NCBI GenBank assembly: GCA_018343915.1
Contig: JABRWF010000004.1
Span: 1,798,001 to 1,862,000, forward strand
Direction: 5' to 3'
DNA from: Agroathelia rolfsii
Taxonomy: Eukaryota; Basidiomycota; Agaricomycetes; Amylocorticiales; Amylocorticiaceae
DNA: 64,000 nt
Part shown: piece after piece, positions 58,278 through 64,000 of the stretch
How the letters are laid out: every line of letters begins with the position of its first letter
How positions within the stretch are numbered: position 1 is the first letter of the stretch
Made by a program: the position numbers and the translations under genes
Notes under the pieces: generated by a model
What the model saw: only the letters and a program-made list of their open reading frames with translations
What the model was told of the DNA's origin: nothing
Databases searched by the model: none

Positions 58278-59749
58278 TCCAGTTTTTCTGCGAGGAGTTC
58301 TATGGGGACGACACCAGACCGGGGACTCCAGTTAAGATCGGCGTAAGAGTGATCAGTCTGCTTTTGATTCTCATGCGCCTTAGTAATATCACTGTCAGTG
58401 CGGTGATGACTCGGACGACCATCATTTTGATGTTCTTAAAACAACAGTCCATTGATGGTGTGTTTAACTAAATACTGTGATGAGCTCGGATATAATGATA
58501 TATCATGATGGTGCTAGTATTTCTGATGTTTACGACACCGCGATTCCGCAAATCACGGCGGAACTAGCTTTGCATGAGATTATCTTGCAACACCATGATA
58601 TTACACACAACGACAAACATATGCTAGCGTGGCTTGTACATGTCATACCAGGGCTATTCTTCCAAAGGAAAGGGGCAGAAAATTATAAGAATCACATAGT
58701 CGAAGTCAGTCGAAATCAGATACTTTTTTTGCTTATACCACCGTAGTGACATTCATCATTCTGGTTTAAACGACTGACCTAAACGAACTTGACAAAGAAA
58801 AGAGAAAGCAAGGCAGATAAGATCATTCAAGGTGGTAATATTGTGCAGGCTGCCATATGAATGGATTGTCAGTATTCCAATTGGGACCGATTAGGGAGTT
58901 GTCTACATTTCGACAGAGATAATAACTATGTTTAAGGCTAATAACTCAAATAGCCGCACTGGAAAAGATAAACCCTTGAAACTATACATCCTTTGTATGC
59001 TGAATGAGCAAATACAAAGAATGTAGGAGATATTAATATCAAGACTTGGAGTTGATTGGGATGTATTAGAGCTTTCCAGGCCCTGTCGAAAGAGTAATAT
59101 GAAACCGAGCGGCCTTGGTTTTTCATCCATATGACATGTATTCTAACTTGGGTAACAAATACACCTACGCACATCACAATGTTGGTTAAAACCCAGTCTT
59201 TGGCTGCAGCAACAATATCAGAACAATAGTTAGAACAGTTAGGCACACCGGCAAGTATCTCCTCGAGGGATGATGATAATCAGGTCGCATGGAAAGATGC
59301 ATAAAATCTAGGTGACAGGCTTGGTGATGTCGCTCCACTAGCAAACGACCATGAACCTTGTCCTGAGCATGAGAATGGCAAGGCTGTTGGGGGCCGATAT
59401 TCCTTCAGCAGTAGTCTGACCTCTAGAAAGATAAATTTGCAAAGGAAAACCGTATTTCTAGATCAGAGGACCCCTTATGCGAGTGCATTTGAGTTTTGCA
59501 ATGTGCCAGTGAGATCACAACTTCAAGTTCCTCTCTCAAAATCCCGGATGGCATTCACATCTGCATGTATATACAGTTATTTTTAATATTCCAGTGCATC
59601 TTGAATCGTCTCTTCGTGCCGAGATTTGTAAAAGAAGGGAGCTTCTTGGTCATACAGGGGAATGAGACAGTCATAACAACTAACAGCTCTAGGTTGAAGT
59701 GTAAGGGGAAGAGGCGGAAGAGCCGAAACTACTTTGCTCTCTTGCCGCC
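58278..59749. other. Spacer upstream of 7TM-F and the bL31m gene
   Basis: 1.5 kb. Open stretches at 58477-58746 (+, 89 codons) and 58938-59246 (-, 102 codons) show no domain, targeting signal or supportable splice partners. Both promoters must lie here; no TATA box is clear. Confidence 0.45.
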
Positions 59750-60175
59750 ATGTCCTGCACCGTCCTCCTACGGCAGACGTCCTCAACATCCACAAGCTCA
59801 CCGCTGCTATTGAGCTTCACGCGCTCGATCTCCTCATCACCATATGGCCGCACACATGTCTGGAAACGCCGCCTACCAGTACTACCACCGCCAGTAATAG
59901 CCCACTTCCCTCAACTTGTCGTTCGCGCCGACGGCTCCTCATTCACTCATTACACGACCTCGCCGCGTCCACGCATTGAACTGACGCGTGATGTTACAAA
60001 CAGCCCCGTCTGGAATGCAGGCGCTTGGGCAAGACTGCAGGCGGAAGAAGAGGAAGAAGGTACTGGTCGTCTTGGCCGGTTCGAGCGCCGGTTCGGTAAG
60101 AAGGGCAGCAAGAGCAAGAAGAATGCGGACTTCATGGATGGTTTGGATGAACTCTTGGGCATTGAGCAAAAGTAG
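59750..60175 (+). CDS. Mitochondrial ribosomal protein bL31m
   Basis: A component of the mitochondrial large ribosomal subunit, homologous to yeast Mrpl36. It is the only intron-free gene in the window. The N-terminus (MSCTVLLRQTSSTSTSSPLL, then SFTRSISSSPYGRTHVWKRR) is rich in Ser, Thr and Arg with no acidic residues, a classic mitochondrial presequence. The L31 core reads PQLVVRADGSSFTHYTTSPR and IELTRDVTNSPVWNAGAWA. It is followed by an acidic run, GRFERRFGKKGSKSKKN and a C-terminal MDGLDELLGIEQK. About 141 residues. The ATG follows CCGCC, a good context. Confidence 0.87.
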   Translation: MSCTVLLRQTSSTSTSSPLLLSFTRSISSSPYGRTHVWKRRLPVLPPPVIAHFPQLVVRADGSSFTHYTTSPRPRIELTRDVTNSPVWNAGAWARLQAEEEEEGTGRLGRFERRFGKKGSKSKKNADFMDGLDELLGIEQK

Positions 60176-63100
60176 AGCGCTTGGCTCCATAAGGATTTAT
60201 TGTCGAAGACAACTTGTGCACGCCCTTGTGAGTTTCTTCTTTCTTTAAATATTCGACCAGACTTTCTTATAAGTATGTTGCTAGTTAACGGACCTAGCCC
60301 TGCCATGTGGCATTAGATCAAAGTATTTTACATGCATGTTCCTCTCATAATATAGGCCCATCGGAATCATGCTCAAGCATAATCCTTCAGTAAATCTCTC
60401 ACCATGGCCTTAATGACTTGCATATCTTCTGTAATCCCCCGTACGCTGTATAGGGGTCTTCATTCTTTTGATTACCAAGACAGCTTCACGAATGTTGACA
60501 AGCATTCATAGTGTCTATGCGCGAGACCGCTCTAACGATCTAACCAACTCTAATGGGACGAAACCAGTGGTCTCGTGTTCTCCCAGGTCTTGAATGCCCT
60601 TGTAAAGCAAATTCTATGCTTAAGTATACACATGAACGGAAGGATCTATTCACTAAAAGTCGACACTTGTGATTCGCTGTTCAATAACGTTGATTGTCTG
60701 TATCATAATTGAAGTTGCCGTTAAACCGGCCTCTCTCGATTAAATTCAAAACTGCGTTACTTCAACAGTCATAAGAGTCGGCCGGTCTCTTGATACTACC
60801 TTTGACGAGTTCATGCTGAGTGCATCATGAACTAAAGACCCGAGAAAGGGGATTCAATGTCATTGAAGGAAAGCTGGAACAGTACAGATTCAGAAAACAA
60901 CTGTCTCTATGAACTGAATAGGTCCTGATCAACTTGTATATAATGTTTCCATAACTACAGTTTTGCTGCGGTCACACGTCGAGTCCGGTTTCCTAACGTC
61001 AAAACGAGTCGACGAAACAGCGACGATTAATTTATAAATGCGCACCGCTAGTTGTCCAACGGCCTTTCACTGGATCCGCCAGCCCAGTCCATTACCAATC
61101 ACGTAAATCTATTTAAATTTCTTATTCGCGACCGGTTGGTTACTATACGATGACACTGACTTTTTTTCGAGCTCTGTGAGCTAATAAAGATGTTCCAAAC
61201 TTATCTATGACTGCTGCGGTACCAGTAGTAAGATAGTTTGTCCTGCTAGATTTAAAAATTTCCGGTATTTTCAGCATGTCAGAACCGAACCAACAGCCAG
61301 ATATCATCAAAAGTTCAGGCAGTTAGCAATCTGAGTTTTATGGTAGTAAGATCTGAGCTCTTATGGTAATCGACTTGTTAGGATTTATCTGGTTTTTACT
61401 GGCTTCGCGTTGGTTTGCACATATGTATGTGTATATTGAATCTATCCGAGTCTTGTATCTCAACCAAAAGCTCCGCCAAGTCCGGCGCCATAACGTGAAT
61501 GCAATGCAGACAAGACCGCACGCGCATCAACAAGATCAATTCCGGGTTGAACTTGTTGCGGGCACCCGTACTGCCATCAACAACCCTATAATTTGAAGAG
61601 GAGCACCGCGTACTCGCGCGTCAGCCGTGACACACTATAGCGTGGTAATCTCATAAGTTACAGCCAATGCGAGAGTTGTTTTTGCGGGTAAATGCCGATC
61701 CACCTGAGGAGAAATAGAATTAGACGAGAGCATTTACCTGCACAGCATATGAAGAAAGTCCGAACATGCAAAGCTCTAGACCCTGAGCTTGGGTATATAT
61801 GCCAACTAGAGACAAATATATATATATTTGAGCCATTCAGGGTGCTCTTCTATATGCGCCTTTCCCCTGAATCTTTATGATCGGTCGTCAACCCGTCTGT
61901 CACGCATGTAAAAACCCAAGCATATGAGTCAAGGCAACGAAGGCGCTGTACGCGCGCGGCTTCGAATTGTCGACATGTAAGCGCGGGGCGTAACATTGAT
62001 CCAGCGGGCGTGCCCAGAGACTCTAGGCCTCGAGTAACTGTACATTGATTATGCATTAATGACGTCCCAGCTTCATCTTCTCCGCGTCGGTTGTCAACGA
62101 AGAGCTGTCCTGAATGGCCCATTGGGACACGGGACCGCGCTGCAGGAGTGCATACAACAGACATCAACGGTAACACCATGCGGCCCCTTTAACCGTTCCG
62201 AATTTGTTTTTGATCAGAGTCCGAGCACGCCACAGTTGGGATAGCTGGGGGTCCCTCATCATGATAATTGAAAAGAGTAACCTGTCACACTTGTTTTTGA
62301 ATTCACACGTAATCTGCATTTCCTATCTTTGCATTTCACCCATCTCCGACTGAATGGCCCTGGAAGGTTGTCAAGATTTCGTCTTCTTTCCCTCGGCGGT
62401 CACATGTGTCCTTTGTTGTTGTCCACGGAGCCACTGTGCTCCAAGTTTCACAATCCCTCGAAATACAAAAACATACTTACCCTGAACGGTGGAACTAGAA
62501 GTATAATAATCAACACTGTATATGAAAGTTCACCCGAATACACCTGTGAACGTATTGACCTTCAATACACTTTCCGATTCGAGTGATTGCACTTACCTTT
62601 AAATATCGGTGTAACTTGGTCTGAAATATAATACCGGTGCAGCGCCACAGCGGCGTGCCACAAGCATGTGCATTCTGACGTTTAGACCATTTAGGTCATA
62701 GGCTCCTTTAGGATTAGTATTATCCACGCATTCATGTATTCTCTTGGTTGATTCAAGTTATACGATAGTCTAATGCGTCCCGACGTGTAAGTGCCAGAGA
62801 CGTAACGAAATATTCAAGGCGCCATGAAGATGACAGTTGCGCGTGGGTCGTTGGTTGTCAGCACGGGCCGGCGAGAGGCCTCGGTCTGAAACCGTGGCTA
62901 CCGTGGTAATGGGCATTCAGGGGAATATTGTCTCTGCGTATGGTTGCCATCAAACGTTCAACTTACAAAGAGCAACTCATGGCAATCGGATGTCTCGCCC
63001 ACCCTAGCCGATAATGGATGGGTATATGAAAATTATATGGCTCTTTAGCCGCTGATCTCGAGACACTTGAGAGGCAAGGGCAGTGACAGTGGGAATAGGC

Positions 63101-64000
63101 CGTCTGGTTGAATTATTATTATTATCCGTCTTAGTATTGCGACCTACGAATATATGTTTCATGTAACAGTTTGTTGAAGCTGATTAATAATGCATCAGGA
63201 CCAGTAGAACATTTCCTCAATTGATGGCGATTATAATATCATCGACTGGCATTTATGATAATAATCCGGCACTGACATTCAAGTGAGTAATAGCACTTAA
63301 AGCCAGTACTTTGATCCCAATATTAATGATGTTGGGGATAATCGCTCCTAATAGAGCTATCTTGATTCTAGTTTTTTTTGCGCATATATCGTAGTTGAGA
63401 TTTGTCGTTAGGCTGCAATACTAAGCGGTGATCAAGGAGCTGTGCCATAATATCCCATGATTATCAATAAGATTCGTGGCTTACAAGTAAGAATTTTGGA
63501 GCCTTTGAGTCCGTGAAGGGTAACTGTAAAATCAAAGTTCAAGATAGCATGTAGGCGCTGTCAAGTGACAGACAACTGGTGGAGAAATTTGAATATATCA
63601 CCCATGTTGGCATATACATGCACATCATGGTGACAACAACATGAGTACATAGATGAGTCACTGCATGGACGGCCCGGGTAGGACATCTACTGATATGCAA
63701 CGTTCACACTTGATTTTGAGGCATCACAAGTCAAAGGACAGAAGAGGGTTATGACCTCAGTATATGCAACTTCGATTGCAGTGACGTTTATGACGTATTT
63801 CTTCACCTAAAAAAACCGGGGCGACGGCCTGCTCCTCCCAAGTCAGGTTCGTTGCCGAATTGAAGTCCTGTCAGGTGTCAATCATCGGCTTAAACAAGTA
63901 AAAACACGGCGTATTACCGTTGACGCTTACCGGCAGACTGTAACGCATACAGTCACATATAGAGCCTTGCCGCATAATACATAGCCCAATACAGTCTTTA
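60176..64000. other. Gene-free right end
   Basis: No gene can be supported in these 3.8 kb. Open stretches are all below about 110 codons and unrecognised. A tRNA-like stretch near 60500-60600 was rejected. A short ATTATT microsatellite lies at 63113-63126. The longest gene-free stretch in the window; it may be regulatory, a relic or hold a non-coding RNA gene. Confidence 0.5.

Noticed and set aside
58938..59246. 102-codon minus-strand open frame with hydrophobic segments
   Set aside because: No family resemblance, no splice partners, no promoter signals and an AT-rich composition like non-coding flanks.
60500..60610. tRNA-like pattern (AGAGTTGGTTAGA on the minus strand, GGTCTTGAATGCC on the plus strand)
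   Set aside because: The A-box-like and B-box-like pieces lie on opposite strands and no cloverleaf with a T33 anticodon loop can be drawn.

Overview
The window is nuclear DNA of a basidiomycete fungus, most likely an Agaricomycete (mushroom class). Almost every gene is split by many short GT-AG introns of about 50-70 nt, genes lie on both strands with short spacers, and several families typical of Agaricomycetes are present (a DUF6534 membrane protein, a DUF6593-like protein, a benzoate-hydroxylase-type P450, an ornithine-carrier-type transporter). I identify 21 protein genes. No rRNA, tRNA, CRISPR array or complete transposon is supported. Most gene models were assembled by hand from conserved frames and splice signals, so exon edges may be off by a few bases.

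Layout. 0-12 kb is mostly housekeeping: a MutY DNA glycosylase (cut by the left edge) divergent from a SURF4/Erv29 cargo receptor, a zinc polyol/alcohol dehydrogenase, a seven-helix membrane protein (7TM-A) and the exocyst subunit Sec5. 13-17 kb holds two more 7TM paralogues (B, C), followed by an RMD1-type DUF155 protein and a 0.46-kb inverted repeat. 20-22 kb is a DUF6534 membrane protein. 22.6-40 kb looks like a metabolic island: acyl-CoA ligase, phenol-hydroxylase-like FAD monooxygenase, CYP53-like P450, a stand-alone adenylation-domain protein without carrier or reductase domains, and an alpha/beta hydrolase. 40-50 kb carries a DUF6593-like protein, a mitochondrial carrier, a PX-domain/GH18 chitinase fusion, an Fmp52/TIP30-type NAD(P)-binding protein and a fatty-acid 2-hydroxylase. 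50.9-58.3 kb has three more 7TM paralogues (D, E, F) around a histidine acid phosphatase. A mitochondrial bL31 ribosomal protein lies at 59.8 kb, and the last 3.8 kb shows no gene.

How the parts may work together. The six 7TM genes share the same exon plan and sequence signatures and sit on both sides of the metabolic island. They look like a locally expanded, receptor-like family whose function I cannot name. The island combines enzymes that could activate and hydroxylate an aromatic or fatty acid, but co-function is inference. The most unusual single signals are an apparent AT-AC intron in the acyl-CoA ligase, the PX-chitinase fusion, the 176-bp-arm inverted repeat with a third copy 14 kb away, and the adenylation protein whose phosphate-binding loop is altered.
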